A stretch of 32,126 nt of DNA from assembly GCA_034429215.1 (NCBI GenBank), contig DAOUGI010000060.1, positions 1 to 32,126 of the forward strand, read 5' to 3'. Source of the DNA: JAFGOG01 sp034429215 (GTDB lineage: Bacteria > Chloroflexota > Anaerolineae > JAAYZQ01). Shown here in pieces: positions 1 to 7,188 of the stretch. Below the pieces are notes generated by a model. The model did not search any database. It was not told the origin of the DNA and saw nothing but the letters and a program-made list of their open reading frames with translations. The first letter of the stretch is position 1. Each line of letters begins with the position of its first letter. The position numbers were made by a program, and so were the translations under genes.

Positions 1-83
1 CGTTGGAAGTGGGCTCGCGCTTTGCCATCCGTGAGGGTGGCCGCACCGTCGGCGCCGGCGTCATCACCAAGATCGTCGAATAG
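1..83 (+). CDS. tuf: Elongation factor Tu, C-terminal end (partial)
   Basis: Only the last 26 codons are present, read from base 3 to the TAG at 81-83. They translate to a peptide containing FAIREGGRTVGAGVITKIVE, the near-invariant end of domain III of EF-Tu, the GTPase that delivers aminoacyl-tRNA to the ribosome. The rest lies to the left of the window. tuf directly ahead of rpsJ is the usual junction between the str and S10 gene clusters, which supports the call. Confidence 0.95.
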   Translation, partial: LEVGSRFAIREGGRTVGAGVITKIVE

Positions 84-102
84 GGGCGGGTTTCCCCTGC
101 CC
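81..102 (+). repeat. TAGGGGCG-type hairpin after tuf
   Basis: The spacer begins TAGGGGCGGG at the tuf stop codon and folds as GGGC (84-87) with GCCC (99-102), with an inner GGG/CCC (88-90 with 94-96). No T-run follows, so it is a poor intrinsic terminator. The same GTAGGGGCG start recurs before rplV (3439) and before rpsH (7125), so it looks like a dispersed intergenic element. Confidence 0.5.
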
Positions 103-117
103 AGGGATAACTAAACT

Positions 118-426
118 ATGGCCAAGCAAAAGATCAGAATCCGGCTTAAGGCATTTGACCATCGGCTGCTCGATCAGTCAGCACGACAGATTGTTGATGC
201 CGCTGAGCGAACGGGCGCACATGTCGTGGGGCCCGTGCCGTTGCCGACCCACATCGAAAAATTCTCGGTCGCGCGGTCACCGTTCATCGACAAAGATTCG
301 CAGGAGCAGTTTGAAATCCGTACTCACAAGCGGCTGATAGACGTCGTTGAGCCCGGCTCCAAGACAGTCGACCAGCTCATGCGGCTGCAACTGCCGGCTG
401 GGGTGGACATAGAAATCAAGCTCTAA
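118..426 (+). CDS. rpsJ: 30S ribosomal protein S10
   Basis: This is a 102-residue protein, the normal length for S10, which sits in the head of the 30S subunit and also acts as NusE in transcription antitermination. Recognisable segments are the start KIRIRLKAFDHRLLD, the GPVPLPT loop and the conserved THKRLIDVVEP. Its place after tuf and ahead of rplC is the standard start of the S10 operon. Only a weak AGGGA precedes the ATG, at about 11 bases. The following 190-base spacer is long for this operon. Confidence 0.97.
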   Translation: MAKQKIRIRLKAFDHRLLDQSARQIVDAAERTGAHVVGPVPLPTHIEKFSVARSPFIDKDSQEQFEIRTHKRLIDVVEPGSKTVDQLMRLQLPAGVDIEIKL

Positions 427-435
427 GCCGTCGGC

Positions 436-457
436 CGATTTCGCTCTAGCGAAATCG
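436..457 (+). other. Hairpin in rpsJ-rplC spacer
   Basis: A perfect 9-bp inverted repeat, CGATTTCGC (436-444) and GCGAAATCG (449-457), has a TCTA loop and begins 10 bases after the rpsJ stop. No T-tract follows. It could be a processing or attenuation structure between rpsJ and rplC, or an inserted short palindrome. Confidence 0.55.
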
Positions 458-462
458 AGCAA

Positions 463-486
463 GCTGACCGCTGAAAGCTGATCGCC
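463..486 (+). repeat. GCTGANN heptamer tandem repeat (three copies)
   Basis: Three directly adjacent heptamers are seen: GCTGACC (463-469), GCTGAAA (470-476) and GCTGATC (477-483), followed by GCC. Shorter relatives lie at 1281-1289, 4562-4575, 12815-12824 and 14414-14423, always at gene junctions in this operon. No protein-coding or RNA function is evident. Confidence 0.5.
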
Positions 487-583
487 AAAACCTAACCGCG
501 CCATGCGTGTGCAGGGCACCATTAGCCCGCAAACTGCAAGGCTAGGGGATGATGCAGGGTCGCCTACCCTAACAGTCCCAAGA

Positions 584-604
584 TCCCGGCCCGATGGGCC
601 GGGA
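584..604 (+). other. Strong hairpin just ahead of the rplC ribosome binding site
   Basis: TCCCGGCCC (584-592) pairs perfectly with GGGCCGGGA (596-604) over a GAT loop. It ends two bases before the GGAGG (606-610) that serves rplC. A smaller AGGGT/ACCCT stem lies at 556-570. An almost identical hairpin occurs at 17766-17786 beyond rpsI. Placement suggests an effect on rplC translation or RNA processing, but that is inference. Confidence 0.55.
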
Positions 605-616
605 CGGAGGTGTGTG

Positions 617-1276
617 ATGAAAGGTATTCTAGGCAAAAAGGTCGGGATGACTCAGATCTTTGATGAGCAAGGGGAAGTCACTCCGATCACAATCATTGAA
701 GCTGGTCCCTGTTTCGTGGCCCAGATCAAAAAAACCGATCGTGACGGCTATACTGCCGTCCAGTTGGGCTTTGCAGAAACCAAGCCGAAACGGCTGACCA
801 ACGCCCAATTGGAACACCTGAAGAAAAGCAATCTTCCTCCATTGCGCTATCTGCGCGAGTTCCGGATGGGCGAAGACGAGATTGCTCCTCTCCAGGAAGG
901 GCAAAAGATCACAGTCGACGTTTTCCAGGTAGGTGAATTCGTGGACGTGACCGGCGTATCCAAGGGTAAAGGCTTCGCCGGCGTCATGAAACGGCATCAC
1001 TTTGCCGGTGGTCCCATAACCCATGGCCAGTCGGATCGCCAGCGGACGCCTGGCTCCATCGGTGCCTGCAAGACACCGGGGCGTGTCAACAAAGGCCACC
1101 GCATGGCCGGCCGCCTGGGCGGCGACCAGGTCACCGTCCAGACCCTGAAAATAGTCATGGTCGATCCAGAGCGGAATCTGCTGGCCGTACGGGGAGCAGT
1201 GCCGGGAGCAGATCATGGCTTGCTCATGATCCGCCAAGCCCGCAAGACCCGGGTCATGAAAAAAGTCAGAAAATAG
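617..1276 (+). CDS. rplC: 50S ribosomal protein L3
   Basis: L3 nucleates assembly of the 50S subunit near the peptidyl-transferase centre. The protein is 219 residues when started at ATG 617, which begins MKGILGKKVGMTQIFDE as in the family and has GGAGG six bases upstream. The open frame continues upstream to 503 but that part has no L3 similarity and overlaps the hairpin at 584-604. The conserved core KGKGFAGVMKRHHF, the GPITHGQ and PGSIGACKTPGRV segments and KGHRMAGRLGG are all present. Length is slightly above the usual 205-210. Confidence 0.97.
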   Translation: MKGILGKKVGMTQIFDEQGEVTPITIIEAGPCFVAQIKKTDRDGYTAVQLGFAETKPKRLTNAQLEHLKKSNLPPLRYLREFRMGEDEIAPLQEGQKITVDVFQVGEFVDVTGVSKGKGFAGVMKRHHFAGGPITHGQSDRQRTPGSIGACKTPGRVNKGHRMAGRLGGDQVTVQTLKIVMVDPERNLLAVRGAVPGADHGLLMIRQARKTRVMKKVRK

Positions 1277-1280
1277 ATAA

Positions 1281-1289
1281 CTGACAGCT
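1281..1289 (+). repeat. CTGACAGCT heptamer-family fragment
   Basis: CTGACAGCT sits four bases after the rplC stop and just before the rplD ribosome binding site AAGGAG (1294-1299). It matches the GCTGANN unit found in triplicate at 463-483. Short and low in information by itself. Confidence 0.35.
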
Positions 1290-1308
1290 CAAAAAGGAGT
1301 GACGGCCG

Positions 1309-1929
1309 ATGCGTGTGCCGGTTTTCAATACACAAGGTAATCAAGTAGACGAAGCAGAGTTACGGGACGACATCTTTGCCGTGCCGGTCAACGAGCCGCT
1401 GATGCACCAGGCCCTGTTGCGTCAACAGGCCAACGCCCGACAGGGAACACACAAGGTCAAGACGCGCGGCGAAGTGTCCGGTGGCGGCGCTAAACCGTGG
1501 CGCCAAAAAGGCACAGGGCGCGCCCGACAGGGCAGCACCCGGGCGCCCCACTGGCCCGGCGGCGGCACTGTCTTTGGACCAACTCCGCGCAGCTACGACC
1601 AAAAAATGCCGCGCAAGATGCGGCGCCAGGCGCTCCGCTCCGCCCTGTCGGTCAAGGCGGCCGGATCCCAGGTCAAGTTGTTGGACACTCTGGAAATGGC
1701 CGAGCCCAAGACCAAGGTCATGCTCGACATCCTGAACAACCTACAGTTGAACCAGTCGGTCCTGATCCTGCTGCCTCAGCACGACGAGGCGGTGTTGCGA
1801 TCGGTGCGCAACCTGCCCAAGGTCAAGACCTTGGTGGCGCCCTATTTGAACATCCGCGACCTGTTCAACTACGATTACATTCTGATCCCTCTCCAGTCGT
1901 TGCAACTGATCGAGAGCATTCTGGGCTAG
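1309..1929 (+). CDS. rplD: 50S ribosomal protein L4
   Basis: This 206-residue protein has L4 hallmarks. The extended loop KVKTRGEVSGGGAKPWRQKGTGRARQGS, which lines the peptide exit tunnel, is followed by PHWPGGGTVFGP and a C-terminal Rossmann-like half with DLFNYDYILIP. AAGGAG lies nine bases before the ATG. In E. coli L4 autoregulates the S10 operon; the E. coli leader structure is not evident here, so regulation by L4 cannot be claimed from the sequence. Confidence 0.97.
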   Translation: MRVPVFNTQGNQVDEAELRDDIFAVPVNEPLMHQALLRQQANARQGTHKVKTRGEVSGGGAKPWRQKGTGRARQGSTRAPHWPGGGTVFGPTPRSYDQKMPRKMRRQALRSALSVKAAGSQVKLLDTLEMAEPKTKVMLDILNNLQLNQSVLILLPQHDEAVLRSVRNLPKVKTLVAPYLNIRDLFNYDYILIPLQSLQLIESILG

Positions 1930-1943
1930 GAATTCAGCAGAGT

Positions 1944-1960
1944 CGGCGGCTATGCCGCCG
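1944..1960 (+). other. Short GC hairpin in rplD-rplW spacer
   Basis: CGGCGGC (1944-1950) and GCCGCCG (1954-1960) form a perfect 7-bp stem with a TAT loop, 14 bases after the rplD stop. No T-run follows. Confidence 0.4.
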
Positions 1961-1991
1961 GTGATGATGGGGTGATAATGGGAGACAGGCG

Positions 1992-2282
1992 ATGAACATT
2001 TACGAAGTCTTGAGGCGCCCGATCCTGACAGAAAAGTCGGATTACCAGCGAGAGGCGACCAAGTACGTGTTCGAAGTAGACCGCAGTGCCAACAAGCATC
2101 AGATCAAGGCAGCGGTTGAAAAGATCTTTAGCGTAAAGGTGGAATCGGTCAACACGATGCAGATGAAACCGAAACGGCGGCGGATGGGCCGGCGGTTTGT
2201 CACCACCCGCAGTGGTTGGAAGCGGGCGGTGGTCACCCTGGCTCCCGGCGAGCGGATCCAGGCTTTCTTTGAGGGAGTATAG
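1992..2282 (+). CDS. rplW: 50S ribosomal protein L23
   Basis: A 96-residue protein starting MNIYEVLRRPILTEKS, the typical L23 N-terminus, with YVFEVDRSANKHQIKAAVEK and VNTMQMKPKRRRMGRR in the middle. L23 lies at the exit of the ribosomal tunnel and is the docking site for trigger factor and the signal recognition particle. The stop codon is separated by one base from the rplB start, indicating coupled translation. Confidence 0.96.
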   Translation: MNIYEVLRRPILTEKSDYQREATKYVFEVDRSANKHQIKAAVEKIFSVKVESVNTMQMKPKRRRMGRRFVTTRSGWKRAVVTLAPGERIQAFFEGV

Positions 2283-2283
2283 C

Positions 2284-3120
2284 ATGCCGATCAAACTATA
2301 CAAGCCAACCTCGCCCGGGCGGCGGGGCATGACCGCCTATACTTTCGAAGAGATCACAACCGCAACCCCGCAAAAGTCGCTGCTGCGGACGGTGCGCAAG
2401 CAGGGTGGGCGCAATTTTCGTGGCAAGGTCACCGTAAGACATCAAGGCGGCGGCCACAAGCGCCGCTACCGTGTCATCGATTTCAGGCGGGACAAGCCGG
2501 GTGTGCCGGGGCGGATCTCAACCGTAGAATACGACCCCAACCGCTCTGCCCGGATCGCCCTGGTGATCTATGCCGACGGCGACAAGCGATACATCCCGGC
2601 CCCGCTGGGCTTGAAAGTGGGCGATGTGGTTATGTCCGGCCCGCAGGCTGAGGTTCGCGTCGGCAATGCCATGCCAATCGCCAACATACCGGTTGGCTCG
2701 ATCATTCACAACGTCGAGCTTCAGGTCGGGCGAGGCGGCCAGATCGCCCGTGCTGCCGGCACCTCTGCCCAAGTGCTGGCCAAAGAGGGGCGCTATGCTC
2801 AGATCCGGATGCCGTCTGGTGAAGTCCGGCTGGTAAGCGTCGACTGCACGGCCACCATTGGCCAAGTAGGCAATACCGAGCATGGCAATATTGTCCTGGG
2901 CAAAGCCGGCCGCAAGCGCTGGATGGGCATTCGGCCTACCGTTCGCGGCACGGCCATGGATCCCAATTCTCACCCACACGGCGGTGGTGAAGGTCGGTCG
3001 CCCGTCGGCATGCCCGGCCCCAAATCGCCATGGGGTAAGCCGACACTTGGATACAAGACGCGACGCAACAAAACCACCGACAAGTGGATCGTGCGCCGCC
3101 GGGGCAAGAAGAGTAGATAG
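2284..3120 (+). CDS. rplB: 50S ribosomal protein L2
   Basis: L2 binds 23S rRNA at the peptidyl-transferase and subunit interface. From ATG 2284 it is 278 residues, the usual size. The frame is open further upstream inside rplW, but MPIKLYKPTSPGRR is the true family start. The segment GRNFRGKVTVRHQGGGHKRRYR and the C-terminal catalytic-region motif GTAMDPNSHPHGGGEGRSPVG with its key histidine are intact. Confidence 0.97.
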   Translation: MPIKLYKPTSPGRRGMTAYTFEEITTATPQKSLLRTVRKQGGRNFRGKVTVRHQGGGHKRRYRVIDFRRDKPGVPGRISTVEYDPNRSARIALVIYADGDKRYIPAPLGLKVGDVVMSGPQAEVRVGNAMPIANIPVGSIIHNVELQVGRGGQIARAAGTSAQVLAKEGRYAQIRMPSGEVRLVSVDCTATIGQVGNTEHGNIVLGKAGRKRWMGIRPTVRGTAMDPNSHPHGGGEGRSPVGMPGPKSPWGKPTLGYKTRRNKTTDKWIVRRRGKKSR

Positions 3121-3137
3121 GCTCAGGAGGTTAAGAC

Positions 3138-3422
3138 ATGTCGCGATCGCTGAAAAAAGGGCCTTATGTCGAGCCCAAGTTGCTGCGGCGAATTGAAGAG
3201 ATGAACCGGCCTGGTGTCGCCAAGCGTGTCATCAAGACCTGGTCGCGGGCATCAACCATCTTTCCGCAGATGGTTGGTCACACCATTGCCATCCACGATG
3301 GCCGTCGCCATGTCCCGATCTATGTCAGCGAGAATATGGTCGGACATCGATTGGGCGAATTCGCGCCCACGCGCACCTTCCGGGGCCACACCAAGAAGGA
3401 AAAAAAGACCCGAGCCGCGTAG
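3138..3422 (+). CDS. rpsS: 30S ribosomal protein S19
   Basis: A 94-residue protein starting MSRSLKKGPYVEPKLL. It contains KTWSRASTIFPQMVGHTIAIHDGR and ends in HRLGEFAPTRTFRGHTKKEKK, all diagnostic for S19 of the 30S head. AGGAGG at 3125-3130 is seven bases before the ATG. The following 50-base spacer carries a GTAGGGGCG-type hairpin. Confidence 0.97.
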   Translation: MSRSLKKGPYVEPKLLRRIEEMNRPGVAKRVIKTWSRASTIFPQMVGHTIAIHDGRRHVPIYVSENMVGHRLGEFAPTRTFRGHTKKEKKTRAA

Positions 3423-3438
3423 CGAAGGGTTGAACCGC

Positions 3439-3459
3439 GTAGGGGCGGGGTTTACCCGC
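3439..3459 (+). repeat. GTAGGGGCG-type hairpin before rplV
   Basis: GTAGGGGCGGGG (3439-3450) leads into a hairpin with GCGGG (3445-3449) and CCCGC (3455-3459) around a GTTTA loop. It resembles the element at 81-102 both in sequence and in lying between ribosomal protein genes. AAGGAGG for rplV follows directly. Confidence 0.5.
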
Positions 3460-3472
3460 TCAAGGAGGCAGT

Positions 3473-3829
3473 ATGGAAGATTTCGAAGTCCGAGCCAATG
3501 GCCGATACGTCTGGCAGGCACCTCAAAAGGTGCGGCTGGTAACCGATTTGGTTCGGGGCATGGATGCACAGAAGGCATTGGGCCTTCTCAAACAGATGCC
3601 GCAGCGAGCTGCTGTCACAGTCCATAGACTGCTGAAATCGGCAGTAGCCAATGCCGAGAACAACTTTGGCATGGCAGTCGAAGACCTTTACATCGCTTAC
3701 ATCTCGGCCGACGAAGGGCCGATGCGCAAGTGGCGACGGTTCGGAGCACGGGGCCGGTTCAAGCCGATCCTGAAACGCTCTTCACATCTTACCATTGTCC
3801 TGCGCGAGCGACCTGGGAAAGAAAGCTAG
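3473..3829 (+). CDS. rplV: 50S ribosomal protein L22
   Basis: A 118-residue L22, a protein that reaches into the exit tunnel. Visible are APQKVRLVTDLVRGMDAQKALGLL near the start, KSAVANAENN in the middle and the tunnel hairpin DEGPMRKWRRFGARGRFKPILKRSSHLTIVL at the C-terminus. AAGGAGG precedes the ATG at close spacing. The order rpsS-rplV-rpsC is standard. Confidence 0.96.
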   Translation: MEDFEVRANGRYVWQAPQKVRLVTDLVRGMDAQKALGLLKQMPQRAAVTVHRLLKSAVANAENNFGMAVEDLYIAYISADEGPMRKWRRFGARGRFKPILKRSSHLTIVLRERPGKES

Positions 3830-3847
3830 AAGGGGGTTAGCCAAGCT

Positions 3848-4516
3848 ATGGGGCGAAAAGTACATCCTATTGGGTTCAGGCTGGGGTTCATCAAGGACTG
3901 GCAAGCCCGCTGGTATGCAGAACGAAATGAATACGCCGACCTGTTGATCGAAGACCTGCGGGTCCGCAAGATGATCCGCCAGGAGCTGGGGCATGCCAGT
4001 ATCTCGAGCATCGAGATCGAGCGATTTCCCAGAGCCAAGCACCTGGCCGTCAAGATCTGGACCGCCAAGCCGGGCATCGTCATCGGCCGCAAGGGAGCCA
4101 ACGTCAACGCTTTGCGCAAGAAGCTGGAAGATAGTACCGGCAAAAAGGTGCACGTCGACGTAGCCGAGATCGACCGGCCTGAGCTGGACGCCTACTTGGT
4201 GGCGGAAGGGATCGCCCAGCAGATTGAGCGGCGAATCTCTTACAAGCGGGCCATGAAACAGGCAGTCCAGCGCGCCCTGCGGTTTGGTGCCCTGGGGGCC
4301 ATGATCACCTGCTCCGGACGGTTGGCCGGCGCCGAGATGGCCCGCACCGAGACCACGCGAGAGGGCCAAATCCCGCGCCATACCATGCGCGCCAACATCG
4401 AGTTCGCCCAGGCTGAATCACTGACCACTTTTGGCCGCGTCGGTATCAAGGTCTGGATTTACAAAGGTCAGGTATTGCCTGAGAAGCCGGTCATTGAACC
4501 GGTTGCTAGCAGCTAG
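3848..4516 (+). CDS. rpsC: 30S ribosomal protein S3
   Basis: A 222-residue S3, which helps form the mRNA entry channel. It starts MGRKVHPIGFRLGFIKDW, has a KH RNA-binding domain with KPGIVIGRKGANV at about residues 77-89, and a C-terminal domain with CSGRLAGAEMARTE and GVKVWIYKG-like GIKVWIYKGQVLP. The last codons lie in a short GCTAGCA direct repeat that runs on past the stop. Confidence 0.97.
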   Translation: MGRKVHPIGFRLGFIKDWQARWYAERNEYADLLIEDLRVRKMIRQELGHASISSIEIERFPRAKHLAVKIWTAKPGIVIGRKGANVNALRKKLEDSTGKKVHVDVAEIDRPELDAYLVAEGIAQQIERRISYKRAMKQAVQRALRFGALGAMITCSGRLAGAEMARTETTREGQIPRHTMRANIEFAQAESLTTFGRVGIKVWIYKGQVLPEKPVIEPVASS

Positions 4517-4531
4517 CAGTCGGCAACCATT

Positions 4532-4560
4532 GCAAGCAAACGGGGAACCGTCTAGCTTGC
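4532..4560 (+). other. Two-part hairpin with GNRA loop ahead of rplP
   Basis: Outer arms GCAAGC (4532-4537) and GCTTGC (4555-4560) enclose an inner stem ACGG (4540-4543) and CCGT (4548-4551) with a GGAA tetraloop. The structure ends 16 bases before the rplP ribosome binding site CAGGAG. A GCTGACC heptamer follows at 4562. Function is unknown. Confidence 0.4.
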
Positions 4561-4590
4561 TGCTGACCGCTAACTACAGGAGTTATCATC

Positions 4591-5034
4591 ATGTTAATGC
4601 CCAAGCGTTTTAAATACAGAAAGATGCACCGGGGGCGGATGAAGGGCATGGCCACCCGAGGGAATGTCTTGTCCTTCGGAGATTATGGTCTGCAAGCCAC
4701 GGAATGTTGCTGGATGACCAGCCGGCAGCTCGAAGCAGCACGCCGCGCTATCGTCCACCACGTCAAGCGTGGCGGCAAGATCTGGATTAGGGTCTATCCC
4801 GACAAGCCGGTCACAGCCAAGCCCGCTGAGACGCGCATGGGAGGCGGGAAAGGCCTCGTCGACCATTACGTCGCAGTTGTCAAGCCCGGCCAGTTGATCT
4901 TTGAGCTGGCAGGCGTGAGCCATGAAATTGCCCGCGAGGCGATGCGGTTAGCTGCCCAAAAGCTGCCCATCCATACCCATTTTATCGCCCGCGCAGAGTT
5001 CACCGCCCAAGCCGAGAGCGGAGGTGAGGAATGA
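4591..5034 (+). CDS. rplP: 50S ribosomal protein L16
   Basis: A 147-residue L16, which positions A-site tRNA and is needed late in 50S assembly. It contains MPKRFKYRKMHRGRMKG, GDYGLQATE and KIWIRVYPDKPVTAKPAETRMGGGKG, the last being the conserved loop near the A site. ATG 4591 is preferred over the in-frame ATG 4597 because CAGGAG (4577-4582) is eight bases from the former. The stop overlaps rpmC by four bases (ATGA). Confidence 0.97.
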   Translation: MLMPKRFKYRKMHRGRMKGMATRGNVLSFGDYGLQATECCWMTSRQLEAARRAIVHHVKRGGKIWIRVYPDKPVTAKPAETRMGGGKGLVDHYVAVVKPGQLIFELAGVSHEIAREAMRLAAQKLPIHTHFIARAEFTAQAESGGEE

Positions 5035-5282
5035 AGTCACGTGACATCTGGGAGATGACGCCAGACGAGATCCGCAACAAACTGGACGACGCCCATGCTG
5101 AGATGTTCAACCTGCGTTTCCAGTTTTCCATCGGCCAGATGCAGAACAACGCCCGCCTCGGCCAGGTGCGCCGCGACATCGCTCGACTGAGCACCATTTT
5201 GCGGGCCAAGCAATTGCAGTCGACGGGTCCCCAGGAGCAAGCGACAGCTCCCGTAGCAAAGAGGGGTGGGAGGTCAAAATGA
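5031..5282 (+). CDS. rpmC: 50S ribosomal protein L29
   Basis: L29 is a small helical hairpin beside the tunnel exit. The conserved body runs from MKSRDIWEMTPDEIRNKL through EMFNLRFQFSIGQMQNNARLGQVRRDIARL. At 83 residues it is longer than the common 65-70 because of a hydrophilic tail of about 18 residues rich in Gln, Ala and Lys/Arg. It starts in the ATGA overlap with rplP and ends in another ATGA overlap with rpsQ. Confidence 0.95.
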   Translation: MKSRDIWEMTPDEIRNKLDDAHAEMFNLRFQFSIGQMQNNARLGQVRRDIARLSTILRAKQLQSTGPQEQATAPVAKRGGRSK

Positions 5283-5581
5283 GAGAACAAAAAAAAGTCC
5301 TGGTCGGCCGCGTCTTGAGCAACCGCATGGACAAAACCGTCGTTGTCGAAGTCAGGCAGCGCAAGCGGCACCGGCTGTACGGCAAGGTCATCAATATCCG
5401 GAAACGGTTCAAGGCGCACGACCAAGACAACGCCTGCAAAATCGGCGACCTGGTCAAGATGATCGAATACCGCCCTTTGAGCCGGGAGAAGCGGTGGATG
5501 ATCACCGAAATAGTAGAGCGCGGTGAAGAAACTCCGATCGTTGAGGCAACGCTCGAAAAGCAGGGCACGGTGAAAAAATGA
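5279..5581 (+). CDS. rpsQ: 30S ribosomal protein S17
   Basis: A 100-residue OB-fold protein of the 30S body. It shows KVLVGRVLSNRMDKTVVVEV, a YGKVINIRKRFKAHD segment and IGDLVKMIEYRPLSREKRWMI, all S17 hallmarks. It overlaps rpmC upstream and rplN downstream by four bases each, so rplP-rpmC-rpsQ-rplN are probably translationally coupled. Confidence 0.96.
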   Translation: MREQKKVLVGRVLSNRMDKTVVVEVRQRKRHRLYGKVINIRKRFKAHDQDNACKIGDLVKMIEYRPLSREKRWMITEIVERGEETPIVEATLEKQGTVKK

Positions 5582-5946
5582 TTCAACAAGAAAGCCGGTT
5601 GAAGGTTGCCGACAACACCGGGGCAAAGGAAGTGCTTTGCATCCGCGTCGTCGGCGGCTCTATGCGCCGCTACGGCGCCGTGGGCGATGTGATCATGGCC
5701 ACGGTCAAGAGCGCAGCGCCGGGGGGCGCTGTGAAAAAAGGGGACGTCGTCAGGGCAGTAATCGTCCGCACCGCCAAAGAGGTCCGGCGGCCAGACGGCT
5801 CGTCGATCAAGTTCGACGACAATGCCGCGGTCATCCTAGATCAAACGCACAACCCCCGGGGGACACGTATTTTTGGACCGGTGGCACGGGAGCTGCGGGA
5901 GTTGGGATTCATGAAGATCGTATCCCTGGCTCCCGAGGTCCTATAG
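5578..5946 (+). CDS. rplN: 50S ribosomal protein L14
   Basis: A 122-residue L14, the standard length, beginning MIQQESRLKVADNTGAKEVLCIRVVGG. Also present are KGDVVRAVIVRTAKE, the FDDNAAVILDQTHNPRGTRIFGPVARELRE segment and the end KIVSLAPEVL. L14 lies at the subunit interface. It opens the spc half of the cluster; here there is no gap between the S10 and spc groups. Confidence 0.97.
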   Translation: MIQQESRLKVADNTGAKEVLCIRVVGGSMRRYGAVGDVIMATVKSAAPGGAVKKGDVVRAVIVRTAKEVRRPDGSSIKFDDNAAVILDQTHNPRGTRIFGPVARELRELGFMKIVSLAPEVL

Positions 5947-5963
5947 CAGAGGGAAGATGAAAG

Positions 5964-6350
5964 ATGGAACGGATTAAGAAAGGCGATACCGTCCAAGTCA
6001 TATCCGGCAGCGATGCTGCTGAGGCTCACCGCGAAGGGCGGCAGGTCCGGGGCGTGGTGCATCGCGTTATCCCTGGTTACAAAATCGATCGCAAGCGCCG
6101 CCGGGTGGGACGTGAGCCTGACAAAGACAGCGCTGTGGTCCAGGGGGTCAACCTGGTTGTCAAGCACCAACGCCGCACCGGAGACGTTCGTACCCAGACC
6201 GGCCGCATCGAAATGGAGGCGCCCGTCCCTCTGTCGAACGTGATGCTGGTTTGCCCATCCTGCAACAAGGCAACCCGCGTCCGTTTCCAGGTATTCGAGG
6301 ATGGCTCCAGAGCCCGGTACTGCAAACGTTGCGGCGAGATGATCAAGTAG
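5964..6350 (+). CDS. rplX: 50S ribosomal protein L24
   Basis: L24 is an early 50S assembly protein. The KOW segment lies in KKGDTVQVISGSDA and is followed by GVNLVVKHQRR, a family hallmark. The C-terminus carries two CxxC pairs, CPSC and CKRC, spaced by about 22 residues, as in a zinc ribbon; many L24 proteins have this form. The protein is 128 residues, somewhat longer than the common 100-115, partly through a longer loop before GVNLVVKH. Confidence 0.95.
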   Translation: MERIKKGDTVQVISGSDAAEAHREGRQVRGVVHRVIPGYKIDRKRRRVGREPDKDSAVVQGVNLVVKHQRRTGDVRTQTGRIEMEAPVPLSNVMLVCPSCNKATRVRFQVFEDGSRARYCKRCGEMIK

Positions 6351-6373
6351 GGATGACCAAGAGGAATTAAGCG

Positions 6374-6916
6374 ATGCCAAGATTGAAAGATGTCTATCGC
6401 AATCAAATAGCTCCGACTCTGATGCAGGAGCTGCACTACGACAACGTCATGGAAGTTCCCGGCCTGGTCAAGATCGTGGTCAACGTCGGCGTGGGTGAAG
6501 CGTTGCAGAACGCGAAAGCCTTGGATGCCGTCGTCCAAGACATTGCCACCATCACCGGGCAAAAACCGATTGTGACGCGCGCCCACAAGTCGATTTCTAC
6601 CTTCAAGCTAAGGGAGGGAAACCCCATCGGCGTCAAGGTTACACTACGCGGCAATCGGATGTGGGACTTTTTCGACCGCCTGTGCAACATTGCCTTGCCT
6701 CGCCAGCGTGACTTTCGCGGCATCTCTGCCGATGCGTTTGATGGGCGGGGAAACTATAGCCTGGGCTTGCGCGAGCAGCTCGCCTTTCCCGAGATCGAAT
6801 ATGACAAGATCGACAAGATCCGAGGGCTAGAGATCACGATCGTGACCTCAGCCAGGACCGACGAGGAAAGTTACCAGCTACTGAAACACCTGGGCATGCC
6901 CTTCCGGGGACGATAG
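6374..6916 (+). CDS. rplE: 50S ribosomal protein L5
   Basis: A 180-residue L5, the normal size. L5 binds 5S rRNA and contacts P-site tRNA. Visible are VPGLVKIVVNVGVGEA, the ITGQKPIVTRAHKSISTFKLREG segment, VTLRGNRMWDFFDRL and GRGNYSLGLREQLAFPEIEYD. AAGAGGAATTAAGCG precedes the ATG, giving a moderate ribosome binding site. Confidence 0.97.
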   Translation: MPRLKDVYRNQIAPTLMQELHYDNVMEVPGLVKIVVNVGVGEALQNAKALDAVVQDIATITGQKPIVTRAHKSISTFKLREGNPIGVKVTLRGNRMWDFFDRLCNIALPRQRDFRGISADAFDGRGNYSLGLREQLAFPEIEYDKIDKIRGLEITIVTSARTDEESYQLLKHLGMPFRGR

Positions 6917-6927
6917 AAGGAGAGAAC

Positions 6928-7110
6928 ATGGCGAAGAAGAGCATTGTCGTGCGGGAAACCAGGCGCAAGTATCCGACGCGGGTGCGCAACCGCTGTAGCC
7001 GTTGCGGCCGCCCGCGAGGATACATGCGACGATTCAAGCTGTGCCGCATCTGTTTTCGCGAGTTGGCCACCCGCGGCATGATCCCGGGTGTACTCAAGTC
7101 GAGCTGGTAA
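6928..7110 (+). CDS. rpsN: 30S ribosomal protein S14, zinc-binding (type Z)
   Basis: A 60-residue S14 of the short, zinc-containing form. The motif CSRCGRPRGYMRRFKLCRIC supplies two CxxC pairs, and FRELATRGMIPGVLKSSW is the typical end. This form is shorter than the about 100-residue zinc-free S14. AAGGAGAG lies close before the ATG. Confidence 0.96.
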   Translation: MAKKSIVVRETRRKYPTRVRNRCSRCGRPRGYMRRFKLCRICFRELATRGMIPGVLKSSW

Positions 7111-7124
7111 TCATCGGTTACAAG

Positions 7125-7145
7125 GTAGGGGCGACCGCCGTCGCG
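7125..7145 (+). repeat. GTAGGGGCG-type element before rpsH
   Basis: GTAGGGGCGACC begins at 7125 and is followed by GCCGTCGCG. GGCGAC (7130-7135) and GTCGC (7140-7144) can pair. It is the third copy of a GTAGGGGCG start in ribosomal gene spacers of this window, with others at 81 and 3439; a partial CAGGGGCG starts at 8147 after rplF. Confidence 0.4.
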
Positions 7146-7188
7146 AAATCGAAGGAGTGTCGCCAAGTGGGCTATTGGAGGTGTACAT

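Noticed and set aside
503..616. Upstream extension of the rplC reading frame
   Set aside because: No similarity to L3; it covers a strong hairpin, and ATG 617 has GGAGG at six bases and the family start.
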